DNA from: an uncultured Porphyromonadaceae bacterium
Lineage (GTDB): Bacteria > Bacteroidota > Bacteroidia > Bacteroidales > Muribaculaceae
Assembly: GCA_947176615.1 (NCBI GenBank)
Contig: CAMWRO010000025.1
Coordinates: 1 to 17,880 of the forward strand
Direction of reading: 5' to 3'
Length of the DNA stretch: 17,880 nt
Shown here: positions 8,912-16,256 of the stretch, piece by piece
Layout of the letters: each line of letters begins with the position of its first letter
Numbering within the stretch: the first letter of the stretch is position 1
The notes under the pieces: generated by a model
What the model was told of the DNA's origin: nothing
The model's database searches: none
What the model saw: the letters and a program-made list of their open reading frames with translations, nothing else
Program-made: the position numbers and the translations under genes

Positions 8912-8952
8912 GGATGCGGTGTAATCTGTTGGAAATTATTGGGTTAAATGTT

Positions 8953-9042
8953 AAAGTTGCATTTTTATGAGGGAATGTTGAATGAAAAGTTGCATTTTTA
9001 TGAGGGAATATATGGTGTAAAATTACATTTTCATGAGGGAAT
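8953..9042. repeat. Three direct repeats with an exact 33-bp period
   Basis: A 24-bp unit occurs at 8953-8976, 8986-9009 and 9019-9042, with 9-bp spacers. Its core is gttgcatttttatgaggg; copies 1 and 2 are identical and copy 3 differs at three positions. The repeats lie 42 bp upstream of the ATPase promoter and just beyond the 3' end of the glycosidase gene. The period equals 11 codons: on the plus strand, an ATG at 8948 opens a 35-codon frame ending with the TGA at 9053-9055 and containing KLHFYEG, KLHFYEG, KLHFHEG. I cannot tell a small repeat peptide from operator-like DNA repeats. Confidence 0.85.
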
Positions 9043-9044
9043 GG

Positions 9045-11735
9045 CTATTTCCTGATGATTCTCACATACTCGATGAGGGCGGTGTTGACCTCGCCGTTCA
9101 TGTTGATGTTTTCGGGGGTGATGTAGGAAATCTCAAGGTCGTTGGTTCCCGCGTGGAGAGTCACGGTAAGCATGTTGGAGAATCCGGTCGACAGCCATTC
9201 GCCGATTCCGCGCTGAGGCATGACGATTGCCCCGGCACGGGTGCCATTGACGGTCAGAGTGCGGATGGCACACTTGTTGTCGGTGTTGATGGGGCCGGAA
9301 CCGTTGGCATACCGCACGTCGACGAAATATTCGCCGTCGGTCTCGACTTCAACTTTCATTTTCAGAGAGGTGTTGCGGCGGGTGGTAAGCTCGACAAAAC
9401 GCTCGGCTTTTTTCTTGTCCTTAATGAATGCCGTGCCGCCTTTTGCCGCCGCCGTTGCCTGAATTATTGTCATGGCGCCGGCGGGGACTACTTGATGGGG
9501 GCGCATGGTGAATCCTGAATACTCTTGGTCACGCACAGGGACGATGTCGACAATCGTAAATTTGTCGGGGGAGGGGAGGGAATACTCGTCGGCCTGTATT
9601 TCGTCAAGGAACATGCCGTTGAGGTAGACCATATAGCTCATACCCGGAATGTGGTTGGAAATGCGGGCTTTTAATCCGTTATCGCTCCAGTTGACAATGG
9701 GCGTTGCGGGAGACCATTGCTGGTCGGTCAGATTGACTTTTTGTTCTCCAAATCCATTATTTGCCATAGTGATTTCGACCGAGTGATGCCCCTTCATGTC
9801 GGCAGGGAAGGAGTACTGCGTGGTGTCGGTGCCGTCAATCGCAAATCCGGCAATCTTGTCGCCTGTGCCATGAACGGTTATGTCGATTACGGCGTCGCGG
9901 TATCGGAAACCCGAAATCTTTTTGTCGCCGTCGAGCGAGGCGGGAACCACCGGGTGGAATTCAATTCCTGCGGGGGTGAAATTCATGCCGCATAAGACGC
10001 GCAGAATCATGGCCGCACTCCCGGCGCAGCTCCACAGCTGGGAGTCGCTGTTGATTGCGGTTCCGCGATAGTCGCCGGTCGATGCCACAAATAGCTCTTT
10101 GTCAGTGCCCCACATCGCTGCTGCGCGCCACATCGCGCCGAGTCCGGCAAGCAGGGCCTCGTCGTTTCTGACCTGTGCGGCCGCGAGATTCCAGAATGCC
10201 TGTACAAACGGCCACACTGCGTCATTGTGGTATGGTTTTATGTCGGCCATCTGCGGATATACCGACGGAGTTCCGAATGTCACGACCGGCGTGCGCGAGA
10301 TGACCGATGAGGCCATTTCGGGAGTCGCCACATTGAAAATAATGCTCAGGGCTTGTCCCAGATTGTCGGTGGTGTTGGAAAGAATCGGGTAGGCGCCTCC
10401 ATAAAGGTATTCGCCATAGTATCCGCGCTGCGGAATCCACAGATTATCGTTGATTGCCGAGGCAATCAGTCGTGCCTGTTTGCGGTATTCTTCAGCAGCA
10501 TAAAGATTTAGCTCCTCGGCCATGTCGCCCATCAGTGAGAACGCGCGGGCGAATACCACGTTGGTCCCGAGGCACATCGAGCCGTATATGTCGGCCGGCT
10601 CCATCCATCTGGGATAGGTCTGCTCGCGCCAGTCGAGGTAGCTCTGTTCACCGTGCATCAGGTTGTGTCGGCTGTCATAGACCACCGCCATGTCGTCGGC
10701 CAGAGTCGCGGCGATAATGTCGTAGGCCTCTTTCAGCCATTCTTTGTCACCTGTGACCGCATAGATTTCCCAAGCGGCAATCGCCCACACGATGCGGTCG
10801 CTTGACACCGGCCACGAGCCGCCTGTGCCGGTGTCTTGGACAATCCGGCCGTTCTTGACCTTGGCCCGCAGCGAGCGCATCGAGGTCGCGGGGTCGAGAG
10901 CTGCAAGCGACAGATAAATTGAGTAGGAAATGTCGCGTGTCCACACTCCGTCCCATTCTTTTCCGGCGCGATAGGTCGAGTCGGGGCGGATGTTGGACGC
11001 GATATCGCTGACCGCCATATTGTAAAGCGCGTCAACAAGCATCTGTCCCGATTCATATCTCGGATACCCCTTGACAGGCGCGTCGATTTTCCATCCTGTC
11101 GGGTCAGGCTGATGCCGCACAGGGGGATTTACAGTCAGCGTGACCTCATAGATGCTGTCGCCACGGTCATGGAGCTTGCGGTCATCCTTGCCATAAAGAT
11201 TTTCAAAATCCCAAGTCAGCGGCTCGACACTGCCTGCAATCCAGACACCCTTGAAATCATCGGCATAGATGGTGTCGCCGGCTGCCGTGACATATTTGCC
11301 GTTGCGGCGAAACTCGCGAAGAACCGGGCGCATGTCGACCCTTACGGTCCATCGCGTGTTTTGCGGCAGCGTGTCGGTGCGGGCCTCGGCGGCATATTCG
11401 TCGATGAGCTGTCCGAATGTATAGACCGCCGTGTCACCGGGCGCCGCCGGGCCTATCAGCGCGGTGTGGCTTTTCCCCTGCGGCAGCTCGTTGTCGCGGG
11501 AATTCAGCGAGAATCGGAATTTGACCACCGGGGAGGAACCCGAAGTCTCCGGACTGCGGTAATTGGTGGTGATTTCAGTCGGAGACACTGCCCGGGCCAC
11601 AAACGGGCCTTGAACGACCGAGTCGGCATAGACGGTAAATGCGTCACACGAATAAATCGCGTCACCTCCGTCATGTTTTGTGCCACAGGATACCAATAGC
11701 GCGGTCGCAGCCGCTGTAAGTATGATTTTTTTCAT
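9045..11735 (-). CDS. Six-hairpin glycoside hydrolase lipoprotein (MGH1-like)
   Basis: 896 residues. The N terminus MKKIILTAAATALLVSC is a lipoprotein signal (Cys17). A beta-rich N-terminal region (about 25-215) precedes an (alpha/alpha)6 barrel at about 225-620, with WDGVWTRDISYSIYLSLAAL (261-280), GGSWPVSSDRIVWAIAAWEI (305-324), EQSYLDWREQTYPRWMEP (363-380) and later HNDAVWPFVQAFWN. This resembles the glycogen-debranching/GH63/GH37-like MGH1 group. The C-terminal ~150 residues (from about ERFVELTTRRN, with GEYFVDVRYANGSG and GTNDLEISY) look like a CBM6/CBM35-type jelly roll. It is probably an exported exo-acting glycosidase at the membrane; GH family and substrate cannot be assigned here. 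A weak minus-strand -7-like TAACTTAG lies at 11755-11762 without a clear -33. Confidence 0.85.
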   Translation of the reverse strand: MKKIILTAAATALLVSCGTKHDGGDAIYSCDAFTVYADSVVQGPFVARAVSPTEITTNYRSPETSGSSPVVKFRFSLNSRDNELPQGKSHTALIGPAAPGDTAVYTFGQLIDEYAAEARTDTLPQNTRWTVRVDMRPVLREFRRNGKYVTAAGDTIYADDFKGVWIAGSVEPLTWDFENLYGKDDRKLHDRGDSIYEVTLTVNPPVRHQPDPTGWKIDAPVKGYPRYESGQMLVDALYNMAVSDIASNIRPDSTYRAGKEWDGVWTRDISYSIYLSLAALDPATSMRSLRAKVKNGRIVQDTGTGGSWPVSSDRIVWAIAAWEIYAVTGDKEWLKEAYDIIAATLADDMAVVYDSRHNLMHGEQSYLDWREQTYPRWMEPADIYGSMCLGTNVVFARAFSLMGDMAEELNLYAAEEYRKQARLIASAINDNLWIPQRGYYGEYLYGGAYPILSNTTDNLGQALSIIFNVATPEMASSVISRTPVVTFGTPSVYPQMADIKPYHNDAVWPFVQAFWNLAAAQVRNDEALLAGLGAMWRAAAMWGTDKELFVASTGDYRGTAINSDSQLWSCAGSAAMILRVLCGMNFTPAGIEFHPVVPASLDGDKKISGFRYRDAVIDITVHGTGDKIAGFAIDGTDTTQYSFPADMKGHHSVEITMANNGFGEQKVNLTDQQWSPATPIVNWSDNGLKARISNHIPGMSYMVYLNGMFLDEIQADEYSLPSPDKFTIVDIVPVRDQEYSGFTMRPHQVVPAGAMTIIQATAAAKGGTAFIKDKKKAERFVELTTRRNTSLKMKVEVETDGEYFVDVRYANGSGPINTDNKCAIRTLTVNGTRAGAIVMPQRGIGEWLSTGFSNMLTVTLHAGTNDLEISYITPENINMNGEVNTALIEYVRIIRK

Positions 11736-11991
11736 AATTTAAACGAATCGACTGCTAAGTTACGAAATTTGTGATTTATTTGTGTGGGATTGAACATTTG
11801 TTTTTATAAAATTTTGTAATTGGTTGTAAAAGTTGTAAATTGCAGACGATATTAACCCATCCTGCTGCCGATATGAAGTAAACCTGTGTTGAGACAATAG
11901 TATCTGACAATCGTTCTCTGATGGAAAACATTTCAATTAGGCAGTCTCGCGGGAAATTTGTAATTTCGCGAAGAATATTAAAATTTAATCT
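11736..11991. promoter_or_regulatory. Divergent intergenic region between hydrolase and DUF1460 gene
   Basis: AT-rich 256-bp spacer that must hold both promoters. A plus-strand TAATTTCG (11961-11968) is one base from the -7 consensus and lies 23 bp before the DUF1460 start, without a clear TTTG upstream. TTGTAA occurs three times in phase (11814, 11824, 11833). No RNA gene is seen. Confidence 0.4.
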
Positions 11992-12858
11992 ATGAAACGG
12001 TTACTCCTATATATAATATGTGGTCTGGCGGCACTTTCGGCTGCTGCGGTAATGCCCGGCGAGGTAAGATGGCACAATGAGGCTTCTGACACCACCCGCA
12101 TCACCGACATTCTTGTCAAGGCATCGGATATCAACGCCCGTTCCACACAGGAGCGTGTCGGGGCAATTGCCCGGGAATTTGTCGGGACCCCCTATGTCGC
12201 CGGAACGCTTGAAGGGACTCCCGAGGCGCTGACTGTCAATGTCGACCAGATGGATTGTACCACATTTGTCGAAACAGTCCTCGCAATGGCTGTCACTGTG
12301 GGTGAACGCCGGTCGTCATGGCGTGATTTCCTCTATAATCTTGAAAACATGCGTTATCGGCAAGGCTCTCTCAACGGTTACTCATCGCGTCTGCACTATA
12401 TCAGCGACTGGATTGTCGACAATTCACATCGCGGAAACATCGACGAGGTGACTGACCGGATTGCCGATTGTTCCTATCAGGTCAAGACGCTCGATTACAT
12501 GTCGGCCCATCGCGACGATTATCCGGCATTGGCCGATGACGGCGAGTTTGAACGCATTAAGAGTGCCGAGGTGGGTTACCGCAGTCATCGTTTCCCCTAT
12601 CTCAAGCCATCTAAATTGCTGTCAAAGGATGTCGTGGCAAAACTGCGCGACGGTGACGTGATTGCGTTTACCACCAAGGTTCCCGGACTTGACGTGAGCC
12701 ACATCGGTTTCATTGTCATGAAAGAGGGCGTGCCCTATCTGCTTCACGCCTCGTCGCGCGAGGGCAAGGTCGTGATTGACCCGCTTTCGCTCGCCGATTA
12801 TCTTCACCGCAACCGCAACATTACAGGCGCGCGGATTCTGCGGCTGAAAAACAGATAA
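11992..12858 (+). CDS. DUF1460 secreted amidase-like protein
   Basis: 288 residues. A signal peptide (about 1-19, MKRLLLYIICGLAALSAAA) indicates export. The mature protein belongs to the DUF1460/N-acetylmuramoyl-L-alanine amidase-like family with an NlpC/P60 (papain-like) fold: catalytic Cys89 in QMDCTTFVET, probable His237 in DVSHIGFIV, and the GDVIAF strand before it. AREFVGTPYVAGTLEG (60-75) is typical. Members are thought to act on cell-wall peptides; the exact bond is not visible. The stop codon lies two bases from the stop codon of the convergent sigma-54 regulator gene. Confidence 0.9.
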   Translation: MKRLLLYIICGLAALSAAAVMPGEVRWHNEASDTTRITDILVKASDINARSTQERVGAIAREFVGTPYVAGTLEGTPEALTVNVDQMDCTTFVETVLAMAVTVGERRSSWRDFLYNLENMRYRQGSLNGYSSRLHYISDWIVDNSHRGNIDEVTDRIADCSYQVKTLDYMSAHRDDYPALADDGEFERIKSAEVGYRSHRFPYLKPSKLLSKDVVAKLRDGDVIAFTTKVPGLDVSHIGFIVMKEGVPYLLHASSREGKVVIDPLSLADYLHRNRNITGARILRLKNR

Positions 12859-12860
12859 CT

Positions 12861-14135
12861 TTATTCGATACCGTATTCCTTGATTTTTCGGTAAAGAGTG
12901 CGTTCCGAGATGTTCAGTTCTTGGGCCGTTGCCTTTCTGCGACCTCCGTTTCGTTCCAGCGACCGGCGGATGGTTTCCTTTTCCGTGTCTTCGAGAGTCA
13001 TTGTCGACTGAGCCGGGGTGATGTCGTGCACCTCGGTCATGTCATGAAAGTCGTTGTCGCTCTTCACAGGCGGCAGTGATGATGTGAACGGCTGGAATTT
13101 GACAGGCAGCGGGTGGGCCGGGGTGACATCCTCGGTCGGATGGAAGATTGTGTCGTGGCGCGGGGGCAGAAGTGTGCCTGACGACGATGACGACATCGCG
13201 TCAAGACGGTGGCGCAGCGAGTCGATTTCCTGCTGCATCCGCAGGATCATTCCGAAAAGCACCTCGCGCTCGGCATCGTAGGAATGGATTTTGTCACCTT
13301 CGCGCACCGACGGGGTGTAGATGGTCGCCGATGCCGGAATGTAGGGCTCAAGAGCCTCGGCGTCGACAAGGTTTCCGGCGTCAAACAGCGATACCTGTTC
13401 GATTACGTTTTTCAACTGGCGCACGTTGCCGGGCCAGCGGTAATGCAGCAGCCTTATCCGCGCCGAATCGTCAAGCACGATGGCGGGCATCGAATAGCGC
13501 TCGGCAAAGTCTGAGGCAAATTTCCGCGCAAGCAGCACGATGTCGTTCCCCCTTTCGCGCAGCGGGGGCACGGTGATTGAGACGGTCGACAGACGGTAGT
13601 AAAGGTCTTCGCGGAAACGGCCCTCGGCGACAGCTTCGGCCATGTCGACATTGGTCGCGGCGACGATGCGCACGTTGGATTTCTGGACGGTCGATGACCC
13701 CACCTTGATAAACTCGCCGCTTTCAAGCACTCGCAGCAGGCGGGCCTGTGTCGTCAGCGGCAGCTCGGCGACCTCGTCAAGGAAGATTGTGCCCCCGTCG
13801 GCTTCTTCAAAATATCCCTTGCGCGACGATACGGCTCCGGTGAAGGCGCCCTTCTCGTGCCCGAAAAGTTCCGAGTCAATCGTTCCCTCGGGGATTGCGC
13901 CGCAGTTGACGGCGATATATTTTGAATGTTTGCGATGGGAGAAATTATGTATTATCTGTGGGAAAAACTCCTTGCCTGTACCGCTCTCTCCCGTGATGAG
14001 GACCGACAGGTCTATGGGGGCCACGCGTATAGCGCGTGACACAGCCGCCAGCAGGGCGGGGGCGTTCCCCACGATTCCAAAACGCTGCTTGGCCTTGATT
14101 ACATCCTCGGGAAGTTCCTGAATGTTTATTTCCAT
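12861..14135 (-). CDS. Sigma-54-dependent transcriptional activator without receiver domain
   Basis: 424 residues. An AAA+ sigma-54 interaction domain starts almost at the N terminus (RFGIVGNAPALLAAVSRAIR): Walker A GESGTGKE (49-56), GAFTGA loop (96-101) for contact with RpoN, Walker B GGTIFLDE (114-121), FREDLYYRL and WPGNVRQLKN. A linker of about 100 residues with a possible coiled coil (REVLFGMILRMQQEIDSLRH) and a Ser/Pro-rich part leads to a C-terminal Fis-type HTH (about 380-424, TAQELNISERTLYRKIKEYG). The N-terminal sensor or phospho-receiver domain is absent, so activity must be controlled by expression or by other proteins. Its start overlaps the end of the acyltransferase gene by 10 bp, so the two are coupled. 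Target promoters are unknown. Confidence 0.95.
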   Translation of the reverse strand: MEINIQELPEDVIKAKQRFGIVGNAPALLAAVSRAIRVAPIDLSVLITGESGTGKEFFPQIIHNFSHRKHSKYIAVNCGAIPEGTIDSELFGHEKGAFTGAVSSRKGYFEEADGGTIFLDEVAELPLTTQARLLRVLESGEFIKVGSSTVQKSNVRIVAATNVDMAEAVAEGRFREDLYYRLSTVSITVPPLRERGNDIVLLARKFASDFAERYSMPAIVLDDSARIRLLHYRWPGNVRQLKNVIEQVSLFDAGNLVDAEALEPYIPASATIYTPSVREGDKIHSYDAEREVLFGMILRMQQEIDSLRHRLDAMSSSSSGTLLPPRHDTIFHPTEDVTPAHPLPVKFQPFTSSLPPVKSDNDFHDMTEVHDITPAQSTMTLEDTEKETIRRSLERNGGRRKATAQELNISERTLYRKIKEYGIE

Positions 14136-14977
14136 TTTCTCATCTCGTAAGTCTTGTCCTTCAAAAATTTCCCGAATTCCTCCACCGAGCCGCAGTGGGC
14201 CAGCTGCTCGTCAACGGAAATGGGATTGCCTATCGACACATGCAGGGTGTCGCCCTTGCGGCGGAAAACTTCGGCCGGGAGTCGCAGCGTGCGCAGCTGC
14301 CAGCTTATTACACCGAGAATGTTGAACCACGCGCTGTTGCTCCCGTGGAAGAAAATCGGTATCACCGGCACTTTGAGCTGCTGGATGAGGCGGATTATCG
14401 ACGGCTGCCACTCGCGGTCTTCAATCTGCAGGCGGCTGTTGAGCTTTGACACCGCGCCTGCCGGGAAAAATCCGATAGGCTTGCCGCGCCTCACCTGCAT
14501 TATGGCCTCCTTGATACCCTTCATCGATACCGCCTTTTTGGCCGGGTCGTCGCTCGCAAGCGCGTCGACGGCGATGAAATTGGGGCGCATCGCCACAATA
14601 TAGTTCAAAATCATGTTGACCATTACTTTGAACTCGGGGCGGCGTGACCCTATGATGTCGATGAGCGTGATGCCGTCGAGTGCGCCAAACGGATGGTTGG
14701 AAACGGTGATAAACGGCCCTTCGGGCAGATTGTCAAGAATCTCCTCGTTGTCAATTCTGAGCTTTATGTCGAGGTCGTTCAGAAGACCACGGCAGAACCC
14801 GGGGCCGGGAGTGTCAAAGTTATGGTCATGTATCCGGTTGACCTTGTCGATTGAAAGCCACCGGAATATGCGGTTGACAAGATTCGGCTTCCCTTCAAGG
14901 AACGGAGCCATCTTGACTATGTCGTTATAATCGAGGACGGTGCGTTTTTCCGCACCCTTGGGAGTGATTTCGTCCAT
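14126..14977 (-). CDS. Lysophospholipid-type acyltransferase (PlsC/hemolysin family)
   Basis: 283 residues from the chosen start MDEITPKGAEKRTVLDYNDI. The acyltransferase motif NHPFGALD (94-101; H95 and D101) and the later FFPAGAVSK block fit the 'hemolysin'-type PlsC group, which transfers acyl chains to lysolipids on the inner membrane. By family, an O-acyltransferase of the OlsA/GlsA type (ornithine or glycine lipid synthesis, the latter known in Bacteroides) is possible; not proven. The frame is open to an ATG at 15061, but a -7 box TATTTTTG on the minus strand (14997-15004) would lie inside that longer gene, and the 28 extra residues are not typical, so 14977 is preferred. It overlaps the sigma-54 regulator gene by 10 bp. 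Confidence 0.88.
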   Translation of the reverse strand: MDEITPKGAEKRTVLDYNDIVKMAPFLEGKPNLVNRIFRWLSIDKVNRIHDHNFDTPGPGFCRGLLNDLDIKLRIDNEEILDNLPEGPFITVSNHPFGALDGITLIDIIGSRRPEFKVMVNMILNYIVAMRPNFIAVDALASDDPAKKAVSMKGIKEAIMQVRRGKPIGFFPAGAVSKLNSRLQIEDREWQPSIIRLIQQLKVPVIPIFFHGSNSAWFNILGVISWQLRTLRLPAEVFRRKGDTLHVSIGNPISVDEQLAHCGSVEEFGKFLKDKTYEMRKWK

Positions 14978-14996
14978 AATAAATGCTTTTAATCTG

Positions 14997-15004
14997 CAAA
15001 AATA
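14997..15004 (-). promoter_or_regulatory. Predicted -7 box of the acyltransferase-regulator operon
   Basis: Minus-strand TATTTTTG matches TAnnTTTG and lies 19 bp before the ATG at 14977. No TTTG is found at the expected -33 distance, so support is moderate. Confidence 0.45.
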
Positions 15005-15018
15005 ACAAAATTCGGCGG

Positions 15019-15087
15019 CATTCATGCCTATTTTGCCCCTTTTGACAAAATTAAACACCATTCATGCCTCCTGACCGATGCATGAAT
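15019..15087. repeat. Direct and inverted copies of attcatgc upstream of serC
   Basis: cattcatgcct occurs at 15019-15029 and 15059-15069, 40 bp apart. An inverted copy, gcatgaat (15080-15087), pairs with attcatgc (15060-15067). They lie between the divergent acyltransferase and serC promoters, a position suited to an operator. Confidence 0.55.
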
Positions 15088-15111
15088 CTAAATTTTCTGC
15101 ATTAATAGGCG

Positions 15112-15138
15112 TTGGGATGGAAAAAATGATTATATTTG
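15112..15138 (+). promoter_or_regulatory. Predicted promoter of serC-serA
   Basis: TATATTTG (15131-15138) matches the -7 consensus exactly. TTG (15112-15114) lies 16 bp upstream, a slightly short spacing. The leader to the serC start would be about 40 nt. Confidence 0.6.
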
Positions 15139-15184
15139 CGGGAAAGAATAATCGAAACCACTCATTAATTAAATATAAAGAGTT

Positions 15185-16255
15185 ATTAAGAAGCATAATT
15201 TTTATGCCGGACCGTCTATCTTGAGCCAGTATACCATCAAGAACACGGCCGATGCCATCATCAACTTTGCCGATACCGGCTTGTCAATCCTTGAAGTGTC
15301 ACATCGTGGCAAGGAATTTGTGGCCGTTATGGATGAGGCGCAACAACTTGTCAAGGAACTGCTGAATGTCCCCGACGGTTATCACGTCCTGTTCCTCGGC
15401 GGCGGAGCAAGTATGCAGTTCTGCATGGTACCCTACAACCTTCTCCGCACCCGTGCCGCATATCTTGAAACCGGCACATGGGCTGTAAACGCCATCAAGG
15501 AGGCCCGCCTCTTTGGCGACGTGGTCGTCCCTGCTTCTTCCAAGGACACCAATTTCTCCTATTATCCCAAAGGATACGCCGTTCCCGATGACGTGGACTA
15601 TTTCCACATCACAACCAACAATACAATCTACGGAACCGAGCTGCGCGAGGATCCCGACGTGAACGTGCCTCTGGTAGCCGACATGTCAAGCGATATTTTC
15701 TCGCGCCCCGTCGATGTGTCCAAATATGACATAATCTATGCCGGAGCTCAGAAAAATCTCGCTCCCGCCGGCGTGACGCTTGTCATCGTCAAGGAAGACG
15801 CTCTCGGCAAGGTGGATCGTGCGATTCCCACCATGCTTGATTACCGCACCCACATCAAGAAAGGCTCGATGTTCAACACTCCCCCCGTGCTCCCGATTTA
15901 TTCCGCGCTCATGACCCTGCGCTATTATAAGGAACAGGGCGGTGTGGCCGAGCTTGAAAAGCATGACCTCGCCAAGGCTGCCGTTCTCTACAAGGCTATT
16001 GACGAGAGCAAGATGTTTGAAGGAACGGTTACCGATCCCGCCTCGCGCTCGATTATGAACGTGTGCTTCGTGATGACCCCCGAGTTCAAGGAACTGGAAA
16101 AAGAGTTTGTTGACTTCTGTGGCGCTCGTGGCATCGTTGGCATCAAGGGACACCGCTCCGTCGGCGGTTTCCGCGCGTCACTCTACAACGCCCTCCCGAT
16201 GGAGAGCGTCGAAGTGCTCGTGCAGGCTATGAACGACTTTGAAAAAGCTCATTGA
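15185..16255 (+). CDS. serC: Phosphoserine aminotransferase, apparent ATT start
   Basis: Converts 3-phosphohydroxypyruvate and glutamate to phosphoserine and 2-oxoglutarate; PLP enzyme, cytoplasmic. 356 residues if translation starts at ATT (15185-15187), which makes the N terminus (M)KKHNFYAGPSILSQYTIKNT, the family's conserved start. A stop codon lies three codons further upstream, and the first conventional start (TTG at 15221) would delete the conserved AGPSIL segment. Other signatures: FLGGGASMQFCMVPYN, GTWAVNAIKEA, TTNNTIYGTE, PLP-binding Lys190 in AGAQKNLAPAG, and RSVGGFRASLYNA near the C terminus. serA follows after one base. The product is certain; the start codon is not. Confidence 0.93.
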   Translation: MKKHNFYAGPSILSQYTIKNTADAIINFADTGLSILEVSHRGKEFVAVMDEAQQLVKELLNVPDGYHVLFLGGGASMQFCMVPYNLLRTRAAYLETGTWAVNAIKEARLFGDVVVPASSKDTNFSYYPKGYAVPDDVDYFHITTNNTIYGTELREDPDVNVPLVADMSSDIFSRPVDVSKYDIIYAGAQKNLAPAGVTLVIVKEDALGKVDRAIPTMLDYRTHIKKGSMFNTPPVLPIYSALMTLRYYKEQGGVAELEKHDLAKAAVLYKAIDESKMFEGTVTDPASRSIMNVCFVMTPEFKELEKEFVDFCGARGIVGIKGHRSVGGFRASLYNALPMESVEVLVQAMNDFEKAH

Positions 16256-16256
16256 T

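Noticed and set aside
8953..9042. CRISPR array
   Set aside because: Only three units, 9-bp spacers, no cas genes; the spacers are far too short.
5675..11735. Complete polysaccharide utilization locus
   Set aside because: Two glycosidases are present, but there is no SusC/SusD pair or dedicated sensor/regulator, and an unrelated ATPase gene separates them.
15221..16255. serC starting at TTG 15221
   Set aside because: It would remove the conserved KKHNFYAGPSIL segment that is encoded in frame immediately upstream.
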